64,000 nucleotides of DNA from Microbacterium hydrocarbonoxydans (GCF_904831005.1 NZ_LR882982.1:310001-374000); one strand, 5' to 3'; counted from the stretch's first letter, positions 39,096 to 48,219 are shown. The notes: generated by a model from the letters alone, not told the origin. Program-made: numbers and translations.

Positions 39096-40873
39096 CCGCC
39101 GCTACGGAGACCGGGCTCGTCACGATGCTCGCCATCGTCGGAGGCCTCGGCCTGCTCATCGGCATCGCCGTGTACGTCTGGTACGCCCTGGCCTTGTCGC
39201 GGCTGTTCCCGCGCATCGGCGGCGAGGCCTGGAAGGGCTGGGTTCCGATCCTCAACGAGGCCGAGATCCTCGCGCGCGGGGGAGTGCCGGCATGGTCGGT
39301 CGTGTTCTACTTCATCCCGATCGTGCAGCTGTACGGTCTGTATCTCAAAGTCGTCGCGACCCATCGCATCAACAAGCGCTTCGGTCGCGGAGCCGGCATG
39401 ACGGTGCTGGCGATCCTGCTTCCGCCGGTCTGGGCGACCGTGCTCGCGTGGGGCGCCGCCCCGTACCCCGAGGGCGAACGTCTCGCCGCTCTGCAGCCCG
39501 GCCCTCGTCGCAGCACACCCCCGTCGGCGACACCGGCACGCGACGCTTCCGGCTACACGATCCCGTCGCTCGCACCGCAGAATCCGGCACCCGCCGAGGC
39601 CCCAGGTCTGGTCTTCCCCGACTATGCCGCGCCGCCGCGCCCTCCTCAGCCGGGTGCCGCGGTGCAGCCCGTGGCGGCAGCCGAGCCGCACCCGGCGACG
39701 CCCGCCGCCGCACCGTCTGCGTGGGGTGCTCCGCCGCAGCCGCCTGTCGCAGGTGCGCCTGTCGCACCCGGCGCCCCCGCGGCGTCGTTCGCCCCGCCGA
39801 CGCCGATGCCTCCGGCGCAGGCGTCTCCGACCCCGCCGCAGCCCTTCGCGCCGCCCCAGCCGTTCGCGCCGCAGCCGCCGGCGTTCAGCGCACCGCAGCC
39901 GCCCGCCGCGCCCGCACCATCGGCCGATCGCGCGCCCGCGGTGCCCGCGCCGTCGGCCGAGTCCGCGGATCCGGGTGCACCGAAGCCTGCGGCGCTGCCG
40001 CACGTCTCGACCGATGCGCCGCAGTTCAGCGGGCATGCCGAGTTCGACGCCTACACGAACGAGCCTGTCGAGGCTGCGCTCATCGAGCCTGCGTCGGTCG
40101 AGCCTGCGTCGGTCGAGCCTGCGTCGGTCGAGCCTGCGTCGATCGATGCTGAGGCGCACCCCGCGACGGGAATCATGGCCGCGATGGGCGGCGAGCCCGC
40201 CACGCAGCAGCAGCCGCCCGCGTCGATGACGGAGCCTCCCGCAGAGCAGCACGCCGCGCCTGTCGCAGAGCAGCCGGCGCGGGTCGTTCGTCCCGTCCCT
40301 CCGTCGTTCCGAGAGTCCGACGCGTCTGCAGCGACCCCCGCGGCGCCGAGCATCCGTCCTGCACCGATGCCGGCCGGAGCAGAGGTTCCCGCGCCCGTCC
40401 CGCCTGCCGTCGACGCCGCCGACGGGGGTGTCGCGGCCGGGCTCACCGACGCCGGGCTCGCCGCCGACGTCGACAAGACGGTCGTGACCCCGCGCCCGAC
40501 GGACGATGACCTCGACGCGACCGTCGTGGTGGCCCGCAAGCGAGGAGTCCGACGATCGCTCGTGCTCGACGACGGGCGCACCTTCGCCCTGTCGGGAGCG
40601 AGCGTCGTGATCGGCCGCAACCCGATGGGTGATCCGGGCGAGCAGCGACTGGCGATCTCCGACACCACTCGCACACTGTCGAAGACCCACGCACGACTCG
40701 TCGTGCACGACGATGAGTGGCGACTGACCGACCTTCACGCCACGAACGGCGTCGTCGTGGTCGAGGAGAACGGAACCGAGACGCTGCTCGATCCCGGCGA
40801 GAGCGTCACGGGCAACGGCCGCTTCATCCTCGGCGAGGTCGGGATGCACGTGGTGGCGGAGCGCGATTCGTGA
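39092..40873 (+). CDS. DUF5684-like membrane / FHA domain protein
   Basis: A 593-residue protein. About three hydrophobic segments in the first 125 residues (with WKGWVPILNEAEIL, a DUF5684-like pattern) are followed by a long Pro/Ala-rich linker containing four EPAS(V/I) repeats and a C-terminal FHA domain (about 485-590). The FHA phosphothreonine-binding residues are intact: IGRN, LSKTHARL and ATNG. Just before the FHA domain lie two acidic-x-Thr-Val motifs, DKTVVTPR (bases 40472-40495) and DATVVVAR (40514-40537), resembling kinase-target sites. ATG 39092 follows GGAAGAAGGGG. It sits where 'cprot' lies in the PFNA cluster. It probably reads kinase output. Confidence 0.9.
   Translation: MTAATETGLVTMLAIVGGLGLLIGIAVYVWYALALSRLFPRIGGEAWKGWVPILNEAEILARGGVPAWSVVFYFIPIVQLYGLYLKVVATHRINKRFGRGAGMTVLAILLPPVWATVLAWGAAPYPEGERLAALQPGPRRSTPPSATPARDASGYTIPSLAPQNPAPAEAPGLVFPDYAAPPRPPQPGAAVQPVAAAEPHPATPAAAPSAWGAPPQPPVAGAPVAPGAPAASFAPPTPMPPAQASPTPPQPFAPPQPFAPQPPAFSAPQPPAAPAPSADRAPAVPAPSAESADPGAPKPAALPHVSTDAPQFSGHAEFDAYTNEPVEAALIEPASVEPASVEPASVEPASIDAEAHPATGIMAAMGGEPATQQQPPASMTEPPAEQHAAPVAEQPARVVRPVPPSFRESDASAATPAAPSIRPAPMPAGAEVPAPVPPAVDAADGGVAAGLTDAGLAADVDKTVVTPRPTDDDLDATVVVARKRGVRRSLVLDDGRTFALSGASVVIGRNPMGDPGEQRLAISDTTRTLSKTHARLVVHDDEWRLTDLHATNGVVVVEENGTETLLDPGESVTGNGRFILGEVGMHVVAERDS
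40085..40144 (+). repeat. Four 15-base tandem repeats coding EPASV
   Basis: The unit GAGCCTGCGTCGGTC occurs three times in perfect tandem (40085-40129), and a fourth copy (40130-40144) differs by one base (EPASI). It lies in the disordered linker of the FHA protein and is likely variable in copy number between strains. Confidence 0.9.
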
Positions 40874-41700
40874 CCGTCTCCTCCGTCGTCCTCAATGTCG
40901 CGGCGCTCTCCGACACCGGTCTCACGCGCGCCGCGAACGAGGACTCCATGCTCGCCGCCTCGCCGGTCTTCCTCGTCGCCGACGGGATGGGCGGACATGA
41001 AGCAGGCGACCGCGCGAGCGCTGCCGTGGTCGCGGCGTTCGAGCCGCTGATCGGCGCGGCGGTGCAGATCGACGACGTCAGAGAGGCGCTGAGCCGAGCT
41101 GCCGAGGTCGTCGAGGGCATCGCCGCCGAGCACAAGCGCGGCGCGGGCAGCACGGTGTCGGGGGTGGCTCTTCTCGAGCATGAGGGCGCGCCGCACTGGC
41201 TCCTCTTCAATGTCGGCGACTCGCGCGTCTATCGCCTTCACGGCAGCGAACTCACACAGCTCACGATCGATCATTCCCTCGGGCAGGAGCTCGTGGATGC
41301 AGGCGAACTGCGCCCCGAGGACCTTGCGACCTTCGGGCAGCGCAACGTGATCACCCGAGCGATCGGCGGCCCGGACAGCACGGCAGACAGCTGGCTGCTG
41401 CCGGTGATCGACGGTGAGCGGCTGCTGCTGTGCTCCGACGGCCTCAGCGGCGAGGTCAGCGATGAGGGGATCCGTGCCACGCTCACGATGAACGGCCGCC
41501 CCGAGACGGCCGCGGCGGCGCTCATCCGTCGTGCGCTGCAGTCCGGCGGCCGTGACAACGTCTCCGTGGTGGTGATCGACGTGGTGTCCGGCGGCGCCCG
41601 CACTCGGCCCGCCGACGAGGGCGCGGCGGGGCACGCGGCGGCCGCCGCCCTGACCGACTCGATGCTCGAGGGCACGACGATTCCGGTTCGGGCGAGATGA
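40870..41700 (+). CDS. PP2C-family Ser/Thr phosphatase
   Basis: A 276-residue soluble phosphatase with the PP2C metal-binding motifs TRAANEDS, VADGMGGHEAGD and LCSDGLSGEVSDEGI, and a late GRDNVSVVVIDV. It would reverse the phosphorylation made by the operon kinase. GTG 40870 overlaps the FHA stop (GTGA), and its end overlaps the next ATG. It matches prpC, the last gene of the bifidobacterial PFNA cluster. Confidence 0.95.
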   Translation: MTVSSVVLNVAALSDTGLTRAANEDSMLAASPVFLVADGMGGHEAGDRASAAVVAAFEPLIGAAVQIDDVREALSRAAEVVEGIAAEHKRGAGSTVSGVALLEHEGAPHWLLFNVGDSRVYRLHGSELTQLTIDHSLGQELVDAGELRPEDLATFGQRNVITRAIGGPDSTADSWLLPVIDGERLLLCSDGLSGEVSDEGIRATLTMNGRPETAAAALIRRALQSGGRDNVSVVVIDVVSGGARTRPADEGAAGHAAAAALTDSMLEGTTIPVRAR

Positions 41701-42332
41701 CCGCAGACGAGAACGTCGAAGAGACGGTCATGCTCACGCGGCGCGACCGCCGACGGGCCGTGGCGCGTGGCGTCTCGGAGCCGAGCGCGGCGCCCGAGGA
41801 CGCGGCACCCGAGGACGCGGCGCCCGAGGACTCGGACGCACCCGAGGGTGCGGACGCGCCGAGCGCGGATCCCTCGCCTGTCGACGAGGCTACGGTGGTG
41901 GTGGATCGCTCAGCGAACGTCGCGTCGGAGCCTGTCGATGAGGCTACGGTCGTGGTCGCGCGTCCTGCTCGCCGCTCGCGTCGTGATGACGATGCGGACG
42001 CCTCGTCCGACGACCGAGCGGTGGCTGAGCAGTCACTCCCGCAGCCCTCCGACGCCGAGGCGGTGACTGACGCTGACGCGGGAGCGATGGCGTTCGCGGC
42101 ACCTGCAGAACCGGCGCCGGCCATCTACAAGCCTCGTCCCGCTCCTCTCGAGCCGAGCGCGCCGCCGATCGTCGTCGGCGCAGAGGCGCCGACCCGCACA
42201 GACGATCCCGAGCGTCCCTCCGTCGCGAAGCAGGCCCGGCGATGGGGCGTGCTCACTCTCGTCGCCTTCGGCGTGGCCTGTGTCGCATCGGTGGCGGGAT
42301 TGATCGGAGTCGGGTTCCTCGCCCTCGGCTGA
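41697..42332 (+). CDS. Small acidic protein with repeated Thr-Val-x-x-x-Arg motifs and one C-terminal membrane helix
   Basis: A 211-residue protein of no recognised family. Most of it is disordered and acidic, with APED repeats (residues 29-44). One membrane helix ends it (about 183-210, LVAFGVACVASVAGLIGVGFL), so the rest is probably cytoplasmic. Three related motifs stand out: EETVMLTR (bases 41718-41741), EATVVVDR (41886-41909) and EATVVVAR (41940-41963), the same pattern as in the FHA protein two genes upstream. In a kinase/FHA/phosphatase operon these look like phospho-Thr docking sites. ATG 41697 overlaps the PP2C stop. It converges with the mycosin gene with no clear terminator between. 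Confidence 0.8.
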   Translation: MTADENVEETVMLTRRDRRRAVARGVSEPSAAPEDAAPEDAAPEDSDAPEGADAPSADPSPVDEATVVVDRSANVASEPVDEATVVVARPARRSRRDDDADASSDDRAVAEQSLPQPSDAEAVTDADAGAMAFAAPAEPAPAIYKPRPAPLEPSAPPIVVGAEAPTRTDDPERPSVAKQARRWGVLTLVAFGVACVASVAGLIGVGFLALG

Positions 42333-42375
42333 ACCCGTCGTCGACTGAAGCCCGGGTGGCCCATGCGTGAGGCGG

Positions 42376-43743
42376 TCAGAGCACCCGCGTCGCCGCGTCG
42401 TTCGAGTCCGCCCGGTTCAGCAGTCCGCCCTCGCGGTCGAGCTCGACCTGATCGGCCGCGGGATCCTGCCGTCGACGGCGCAGGACGATCAATATGCCCA
42501 GGACTCCGAGAAGGCTCGCTCCGCCGATCGCGGTGATCAGCGCCGCATCGCGCGTGAGCAGGAACGGAGAGGCCCCGTGGTCGGGGTTCACAGCCGCTGC
42601 GGGGGGCCGTGCCTGGCTCTCGACCGTATCGAAGAAGGGGCTGACGGGGCCGCGGGTCGTCTCGTCGGGCAGCAGCTCGATCGCGGCCGTCGGCTGGATG
42701 AGACCCCAGCCGTTCACATCGTCGCGGTTGTCGGCATCGGCGCGCAGGGCCGTGGCGGTGAGGCGATAGGCCCATCCGGCGGGGGGATCCTCGGGGTGGG
42801 CTTCGGCGACCAGGGCCGCTGCGGCGCTCGCATACCCCGTCGCGAAGCTCGAGGCCGGTGCGTCGCTGGCGAACACGCAATCACCGCCGCCGGGGAAGGC
42901 CGTCAGCACGTTGCTGCCCGGCGCCGTCACATCGACCTGCGGGCCGTGGATCGACGAGTCGGTCGCGAGCCCTCTCGCGTCGGCGGCGCTGACCCCGAGC
43001 GCCTGTTCGTAGGCGGCCGGATAACGCGCGGCATCCGCTGCATCCTGGTCGGACAGGCGGTTGCCCGCGCTCGCGACCACGAGCGCTCCGACGGCCGCGG
43101 CGTGCTCGACGGCTGCCCGCAGCACCGCGGAGTCGGTCGTCTGAGACATCGACACGTTGATGATGTCGGCACCGTTGTCGGCCGCCCAGTGGATGCCGTC
43201 TGCGAGTCGCTCGGACGTCGGGCCGAACCCCTTGTCGACGTCTTGCTTGCTGTCGCTGCGGAACACCCGCACCGACAGCAGCTTCGCGTCGGGGGCGAGG
43301 CCCACCACCCCGGAGTCGGGAAGCGGCTGCGCGGCGATCTGACCGGCGATGGCAGTGCCGTGGCCGGTCGTGTCGCTCAGGCCGTCGCTGCGCTCGCCGT
43401 CACCCACCAGATCGACGCCGCCGATGATGGTGCCGGCGAGATGCGGGTTGCCCGCATCGACGCCGGAGTCGACGATCGCGACGACGACGCCCTTGCCCGT
43501 GGCGAGCCGGTTGGCGTCTTCGGCCCCGAGCGCCACGAGCGCCGACGGGGTCTCAGGAGAGAAGACCACCGTGCCGGGAGTGCAGGCGTCTCCGGCGGTG
43601 GCCGTGCGCACGAGGGATGTCGGCGCGGCGCTCCCGGGAGACACGGATGCCGTCGATGCCTGCGCCGCTGCCGAGGGGGCTGCGGCGCCGAAGACGGTAG
43701 CACCCAGCACGAGAGCGGCGACGGCGGACAGTCGACGGCGCAT
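42376..43743 (-). CDS. mycP: Type VII secretion mycosin (S8 serine peptidase)
   Basis: A 455-residue protease with signal peptide (cleavage near AAPSAAA), a subtilisin-type catalytic domain and a C-terminal membrane anchor (about 398-418) followed by a basic tail: the mycosin layout. The triad is seen in AIVDSGVD (Asp), TGHGTAIAG (His) and ASSFATGYAS (Ser), with oxyanion Asn in ASAGNRL. The Ser motif deviates from the usual GTSFAAP. Mycosins sit at the periplasmic face of ESX complexes, stabilise them and clip substrates. Its start overlaps the EccB stop (TGATG), so it is the last gene of an eccD-eccB-mycP operon. Confidence 0.92.
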   Translation of the reverse strand: MRRRLSAVAALVLGATVFGAAAPSAAAQASTASVSPGSAAPTSLVRTATAGDACTPGTVVFSPETPSALVALGAEDANRLATGKGVVVAIVDSGVDAGNPHLAGTIIGGVDLVGDGERSDGLSDTTGHGTAIAGQIAAQPLPDSGVVGLAPDAKLLSVRVFRSDSKQDVDKGFGPTSERLADGIHWAADNGADIINVSMSQTTDSAVLRAAVEHAAAVGALVVASAGNRLSDQDAADAARYPAAYEQALGVSAADARGLATDSSIHGPQVDVTAPGSNVLTAFPGGGDCVFASDAPASSFATGYASAAAALVAEAHPEDPPAGWAYRLTATALRADADNRDDVNGWGLIQPTAAIELLPDETTRGPVSPFFDTVESQARPPAAAVNPDHGASPFLLTRDAALITAIGGASLLGVLGILIVLRRRRQDPAADQVELDREGGLLNRADSNDAATRVL

Positions 43744-45092
43744 CAGTTCGTTCCGGAGCCCGGGGTCTCCCGTGCGGCCTCGGCGGTGAGCGCGGGGCCC
43801 GCCGCGAAGAACTCGATCCAGGCGTCTGAGACCTGACCGACGTCGGAGAGCGAATATCCGAGCTGAGTGATCGCGCCGGTCGCGGCATCTTCGGATCCCT
43901 CGTCGAGGGTCGCTCCGGGAATCGCGTATGCGGTTCCCGACTCATCGATCAGCACCGCCATGCCCACCGCGCCCTCCGAACCGTCGGTCACCTCGACGAG
44001 CGCACCGGCGCCGACGGTGACGTCGACGCGTGAGCGCTCGTCCGGAAGCTCGTCGGCGGTGGCTCCGAGAACCGTGCGGGCGTCGTCGCCCAGCACAGCG
44101 CACGGCGTCTCACCGTTCGCCAGCGGAATCAGGGGCTGGGTGGGCCAGTCGGCGCCGCCCAGGTTCGGGATGGTCGGGATGTCGCCCACGTCGGCCGGCG
44201 AGACCTCGACCTCGCGAGCCTGCTGGCCGCTGCCGAGCAGGTAGAGCTGGTAGGCGAGGGGGCTGAGCTGTGCGAGCTCGCCGGAGGCCAGGGCGACGTA
44301 CCGCTCCTCCGCAGGGCTGCCCTGCGTGTGGACGATCTCTCCTGCGGTGAGCTCGGTGCCTGCCACCGCGGCTCCGAAGCCGTTGATGTCGATCGGGGCG
44401 AGCTCGTCACCCGACGCGAAGAGGTTGAGCCAGCGTCCGTCGACCTCGAGGATCTCGCTCGCTCCGAGACCGACCGCGCGCAGCACTGCGTTCGCATCAT
44501 CGGGGGCTACCGCGTAGCGCAGTCCATCCGCGACCACGAACAGGTCTTCGCCGCGCTGGACGACGGCACCCGTGCCGGTCGAGATCGCCGCCATCGGGTC
44601 GTCCGAGAGTGCGACTGCCGCGCCGGTGCCGTCGTCGATGCAGGCCGTCCACGAGGAGTTGATGAGCGCGCCGGGGGCGGGGAGATCGTCGGGAGCGCCG
44701 AGGATGCCGATGGCAGGGCCGACCGGAATCCCGTCGAGCGCCGACTGGTCGGTGCGAACCACCTTGAATTCGCCTGCAGGGATCAGCAGACGTGCACTCG
44801 CCGTGTTGATCACCGGATAGAGCGTGCCCTCGACCGACACGTACCGAGAACCGGTGTCGGTGGCCACGATCAGCCGGTTGTTCTGCCAGTCGCCGGGAAG
44901 GCCCGGCTGCATGATTCCCCAGAAGACGCCGACCAGGATCACTCCCACGGTGAGTGCGACACCCGCCACGACCGCGCGCAGCGGCTTCGCCGGATCGAGC
45001 TCCTTGCCGCCCGGCGCGCCACCCGTGAAGGCCGACAGCAGTCGGCGGCGGCTGAAGCCCTGGGCCTCGATCAGATCCTTCTTGGTGGCCAT
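43743..45092 (-). CDS. eccB: Type VII secretion protein EccB
   Basis: A 449-residue core component. The N-terminus has the EccB signature (MATKKDLIEAQGFSRRRLL), then a single membrane helix (about 42-62) and a large extracytoplasmic region with the repeated beta-alpha units typical of EccB (first after NNRLIVATDTGSRYVSV) and paired cysteines. It forms the outward-facing part of the ESX membrane complex. It begins 3 bases after the eccD stop and ends overlapping mycP. Confidence 0.95.
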   Translation of the reverse strand: MATKKDLIEAQGFSRRRLLSAFTGGAPGGKELDPAKPLRAVVAGVALTVGVILVGVFWGIMQPGLPGDWQNNRLIVATDTGSRYVSVEGTLYPVINTASARLLIPAGEFKVVRTDQSALDGIPVGPAIGILGAPDDLPAPGALINSSWTACIDDGTGAAVALSDDPMAAISTGTGAVVQRGEDLFVVADGLRYAVAPDDANAVLRAVGLGASEILEVDGRWLNLFASGDELAPIDINGFGAAVAGTELTAGEIVHTQGSPAEERYVALASGELAQLSPLAYQLYLLGSGQQAREVEVSPADVGDIPTIPNLGGADWPTQPLIPLANGETPCAVLGDDARTVLGATADELPDERSRVDVTVGAGALVEVTDGSEGAVGMAVLIDESGTAYAIPGATLDEGSEDAATGAITQLGYSLSDVGQVSDAWIEFFAAGPALTAEAARETPGSGTN

Positions 45093-45095
45093 CGG

Positions 45096-46430
45096 TCAGA
45101 CGAGCCCAGCCGTGATGACGCCCAGGGGCAGGAGCAGGGCGAGCGCCACGACCTCGACGGTATCGCCGAGTCGCGTGAGGCGAAGCCGTGCGCGGGGCGT
45201 GAGCAGAGTGAGTCCGACGAGGATGACGGTGGCGACGACCAGCACCAGCAGCATCCAGGTGCGCACGTCGGGCAGGGCGAGAGCGACGGTGACGCCGGTC
45301 GCAGCGAGTCCGATCGCACCGATGGCCATCAGCACGAGCACCCCGAGGCGGGCGTGGATCTGCCGCGACTGGAACATCATGCCCACGAACGCGAGCACGC
45401 ACAGTACGGCGCCGAACGCTCCGCTCGCGGCGACGAGCGGTGTCGCGATGAGGGCCGCGAGGCCGAGTGCCGCACGCAGTGAGATGAGTGTGCGGGTGCC
45501 TGCGGCCGCGCGCCGCTTCACCTCGTCGGCATCGATCGGCTCGGGGGCCGAGAACATGTCGGCGTCGCTCTGGGGCGAGATCACGCGGATGCGGGTGGAG
45601 CTCAGGGCGAGCCAGGGGATGCCGTTGGCGAGCAGCGCCGTCGTCGCCAGCATGATCGCGTACGGGGCGAGCGTGTCGCCGAAGAGGGCCGCAGCAGTCG
45701 CGGTGACGCCGATCGCGGCGCCGAGGGTGATGGGCACGAGGTGGATCTCGGGCTTGTCCTGCGTCACGGCGAGGCCGATGCCCCCGACGATGACGAGGCC
45801 GAGGCCCATCGCAGCGAGGGGCCAGCCCCAGATGCTCTGCGTCGGGACGGCGAGGTAGCCGGCCAGGCCGCCGTATGCGGCGGCGGCGAGGCCCAGAGCG
45901 TGACCCGCTTCGGGCTGACGCAGCCGCATGAGCACAGCTGCCGCGACGCTCAGCACCACGGCGCCGGAGCCCGCGATGATGGCGGGGATCAGTGAGGTCG
46001 GGGGAGTGGCCACCAGCAGAAGCGCGCACAGCGCGAGGAAGGTCATGCTGATGAAGAGCGCGGTGCGCGAGCTGTCGGCCGGAGTCCAGGATCCGTGCTG
46101 CTCGGCGGTCGCATCGATCACGGCCTCGACGACGTCGTCGTAGACGCGAGGCTCGCTGGTGAGCCCCCCGCGCACGAGCGTGAGGAGTTCGCCCTCGTGC
46201 ACGCCCTGTGCGGCGGCGCCCCGCGACGGATCGAGGGGAGTGCCGTCCGCGCGCTGCAGGGCGTATCCGCCGTGCGTGAGCGTGGGATCGAGCACGCCGA
46301 GGCTGCGCGCGAAGCCGGGGATGATCTCGATCAGCGGCACCTGAGACGGCACGCCGACATCGAGCCGCCGGTCATCGCTGACGACGGAAAGTCGCAGCAC
46401 GGTGCCTGCCGTGGCGCTGCTCTGAGACAT
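45096..46430 (-). CDS. eccD: Type VII secretion integral membrane protein EccD (first of two)
   Basis: A 444-residue protein with a ubiquitin-like YukD domain (about 8-88: LRLSVVSDDRRLDVGVPSQVPL...GELLTLVRG) followed by about 11 membrane helices, the standard EccD layout. EccD forms the lipid-filled ring of the ESX inner-membrane complex. I place the start at ATG 46430 behind GGAGGGG; the reading frame extends 21 codons further but without a good ribosome site. First gene of the minus-strand eccD-eccB-mycP operon; divergent from the second mycosin. Confidence 0.94.
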   Translation of the reverse strand: MSQSSATAGTVLRLSVVSDDRRLDVGVPSQVPLIEIIPGFARSLGVLDPTLTHGGYALQRADGTPLDPSRGAAAQGVHEGELLTLVRGGLTSEPRVYDDVVEAVIDATAEQHGSWTPADSSRTALFISMTFLALCALLLVATPPTSLIPAIIAGSGAVVLSVAAAVLMRLRQPEAGHALGLAAAAYGGLAGYLAVPTQSIWGWPLAAMGLGLVIVGGIGLAVTQDKPEIHLVPITLGAAIGVTATAAALFGDTLAPYAIMLATTALLANGIPWLALSSTRIRVISPQSDADMFSAPEPIDADEVKRRAAAGTRTLISLRAALGLAALIATPLVAASGAFGAVLCVLAFVGMMFQSRQIHARLGVLVLMAIGAIGLAATGVTVALALPDVRTWMLLVLVVATVILVGLTLLTPRARLRLTRLGDTVEVVALALLLPLGVITAGLV

Positions 46431-46743
46431 GGAACGAAGCCCCCTCCATGGTGTGCAGCCGCAAGTGACGGGATGTGGCTGCGCATTCCGCATCTCACCC
46501 TAGTTGAGGCGTCGGACAACGTGTAGTCGCGCGGACGAGTGATTTGTCCACCGACCGCACGATCTCGCGCGTCGGCGCCCGATTCTGGCGATCGACGAGG
46601 ACCTGATCTAACCTGTCACGGAACACGGACGCGCTCTTCGCGCACTGTCCATCCGTCCGGAGGGGGCGGGTCATGGGTGACGTCGCCTGCGCAGAGCAAC
46701 GGCTCTGCCCGGCGGACCGATGGCGCAGGAGGCCGAGGGGAAC
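46431..46743. promoter_or_regulatory. Divergent T7SS control region with the first copy of a duplicated leader
   Basis: This 313-base gap separates eccD (minus) from the second mycosin (plus). Blocks at 46541-46550 (GATTTGTCCA), 46581-46593 (GATTCTGGCGATC) and 46603-46619 (CTGATCTAACCTGTCAC) recur in the same order before the first WXG100 gene (48138, 48181, 48203), the last two with identical 22-base spacing. They are candidates for a shared promoter/operator. The end of the gap holds a decayed WXG100 start, listed separately. Confidence 0.7.
46673..46743 (+). pseudogene. Relic of a WXG100 gene start in the leader of the second mycosin
   Basis: The bases from ATG 46673 align with the first 60 or so bases of the intact WXG100 gene at 48313: both read ATGG-TGA-GTC then CGCAGA and CTCTGC...GCGGA. 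The Shine-Dalgarno region before them also matches at about 16 of 20 positions. The relic is one base short before CTCTGC, so its frame is lost. It then runs into GGGGAACATGATGCAG, nearly the same as the start of the second WXG100 gene (GGAGAACATGATGCAG). This suggests both WXG100 genes were present here and were deleted between their 5' ends and the mycosin. Confidence 0.65.
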
Positions 46744-48090
46744 ATGATGCAGCGCAGAGCGAAGACCCTCAGAGCGATCACCGCCGCCGGCGCATTGGCG
46801 CTGGCTGCGGTGGTGGCTGTGCCCTCGGGTGCTGCGGCGATGTCGGAGTCGGGGCTGTGGTGGTTCGATCGCGGCCGGATCCAGGAGGCCCATGACGCAG
46901 GATTCGATGGGACCGGCATCAGGATCGCCGTCATCGACAGCCAGATCAACCCGGATGTCGTCGGGCTGCGCGGGGCGAACCTCACCGTCGACGATTCCTC
47001 GTACTGCCGCGATGCGACCGGTCAGCCGTATCCCGCGGTGTCCGCCGAGTACGACGAGTCCTCCCACGGCACACAGGTCGTCTCGATGATCTCCGGTACC
47101 GGCGAGGCGCCTCCGGGAGGCGCGCCCGTGATGGGCGTGGCACCCGGGGCCGAGGTCCTCTTCTACAGCACCGGGGTGCTCGACGGCGTCACCGGCGAAG
47201 ACGGCGGTGACGTGGAGTGCATCCAGGAGAACGGCGAAGAGCTCGGCGACGACGGCCGTTTCGCGCTCGACCGCGCGATCTCCGACGCAGCGGCCGACGG
47301 CGCCGACATCATCTCGGTCTCGTCAGGGAGCAGCATCAACATGCGGCAGGGGCTCGCCGACGCCTACGCCGCCGGTGCGGTGGTGGTCGCCGGAATGTCG
47401 AACGACGACGGGATCAGCCTGTGGCCCGCCGGACTCAACGGAGTCGTCGCCGTCCAGGCGTTCGGCGAGGACGGCAAGATCCAGACGGGAACGAACGGCA
47501 CGCCGAACCTCGCAGACGACGTGGTCGTGGCCGCGCCCGGTGTCGGGCTCCTGCTGCAGGGGACACGCGAGTCGTGGGACGCTCAGCAGATCGGCTCGGG
47601 CACGTCGTTCTCGACTCCGATCGTCGCGGGCTTCCTCGCGATCGTGAAGCAGAAGTATCCGGATGCGACCGCAGGTCAGCTGATCCAGAGCCTCATCCGC
47701 AACACGGGCACGAAGGGCGAGCACGAACCGCAGTGGAGCAACAGCGTCGGCTATGGGGCCGCGTCTCTCACCGGGATGCTCGCGGTGGACCCGACGAAGT
47801 ACCCGGATGTCAATCCGCTCTTCGATGCGGAAGAGCCGTACGCGCAGCCGTCCGCCGGTGACGTCGCCAAGGCGAAGGCGGCTCTCGAGGAAGGCGGGCA
47901 GACCGCGATCCCGAGCGATGCGCCTGTCGCCGGCGACGCGGATCCTCCGCTCTCGACGGTCACGCCGTGGCTCATCGGCGGTGGGGCCCTTCTCGTGCTG
48001 CTGGTCGTCGGCGGCGCGATCCTCGCGACCGTCTTGACGCGCTCCGCGCGCCGACGGGCGGGTGAGCAGGGTCCGAATCGCGAGAGCTGA
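46744..48090 (+). CDS. Second mycosin-like S8 serine peptidase (paralogue A)
   Basis: A 448-residue membrane-anchored protease: signal peptide (to about residue 30), S8 domain with Asp in IAVIDSQIN, His in SSHGTQVVS and Ser in GSGTSFSTP, then a Pro/Ala linker and a C-terminal membrane helix (about 408-430) with a basic tail. It is clearly a close paralogue of the gene at 49514: both have GLWWFDRG, EAHDAGFDG, DSQINPDVVGLRGA, KGEHEP and AASLTGMLAVDPTKYPD. Two ATGs (46744, 46747) are possible; GAGGGG is better placed for the second. The first codons (MMQ) resemble the start of the second WXG100 gene, consistent with a deletion junction. Confidence 0.9.
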   Translation: MMQRRAKTLRAITAAGALALAAVVAVPSGAAAMSESGLWWFDRGRIQEAHDAGFDGTGIRIAVIDSQINPDVVGLRGANLTVDDSSYCRDATGQPYPAVSAEYDESSHGTQVVSMISGTGEAPPGGAPVMGVAPGAEVLFYSTGVLDGVTGEDGGDVECIQENGEELGDDGRFALDRAISDAAADGADIISVSSGSSINMRQGLADAYAAGAVVVAGMSNDDGISLWPAGLNGVVAVQAFGEDGKIQTGTNGTPNLADDVVVAAPGVGLLLQGTRESWDAQQIGSGTSFSTPIVAGFLAIVKQKYPDATAGQLIQSLIRNTGTKGEHEPQWSNSVGYGAASLTGMLAVDPTKYPDVNPLFDAEEPYAQPSAGDVAKAKAALEEGGQTAIPSDAPVAGDADPPLSTVTPWLIGGGALLVLLVVGGAILATVLTRSARRRAGEQGPNRES

Positions 48091-48137
48091 GCAGATCGGT
48101 CCGAGCATGCGCAGCGCGCAGCGAGGAGGGGCGGCGA

Positions 48138-48219
48138 GATTTGTCCATCGAGTGCACGATTTCGCTTCGGATCCTCACAGGATTCTGGCGATCCGTGCGG
48201 ATCTGATCTAACCTGTCAC
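48138..48219 (+). promoter_or_regulatory. Second copy of the duplicated leader, before the WXG100 genes
   Basis: GATTTGTCCA (48138-48147), GATTCTGGCGATC (48181-48193) and CTGATCTAACCTGTCAC (48203-48219) repeat the blocks found before the second mycosin. Conservation of non-coding blocks with fixed spacing suggests a promoter or regulator site for the WXG100 operon. No standard -35/-10 pair is obvious. Confidence 0.6.
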
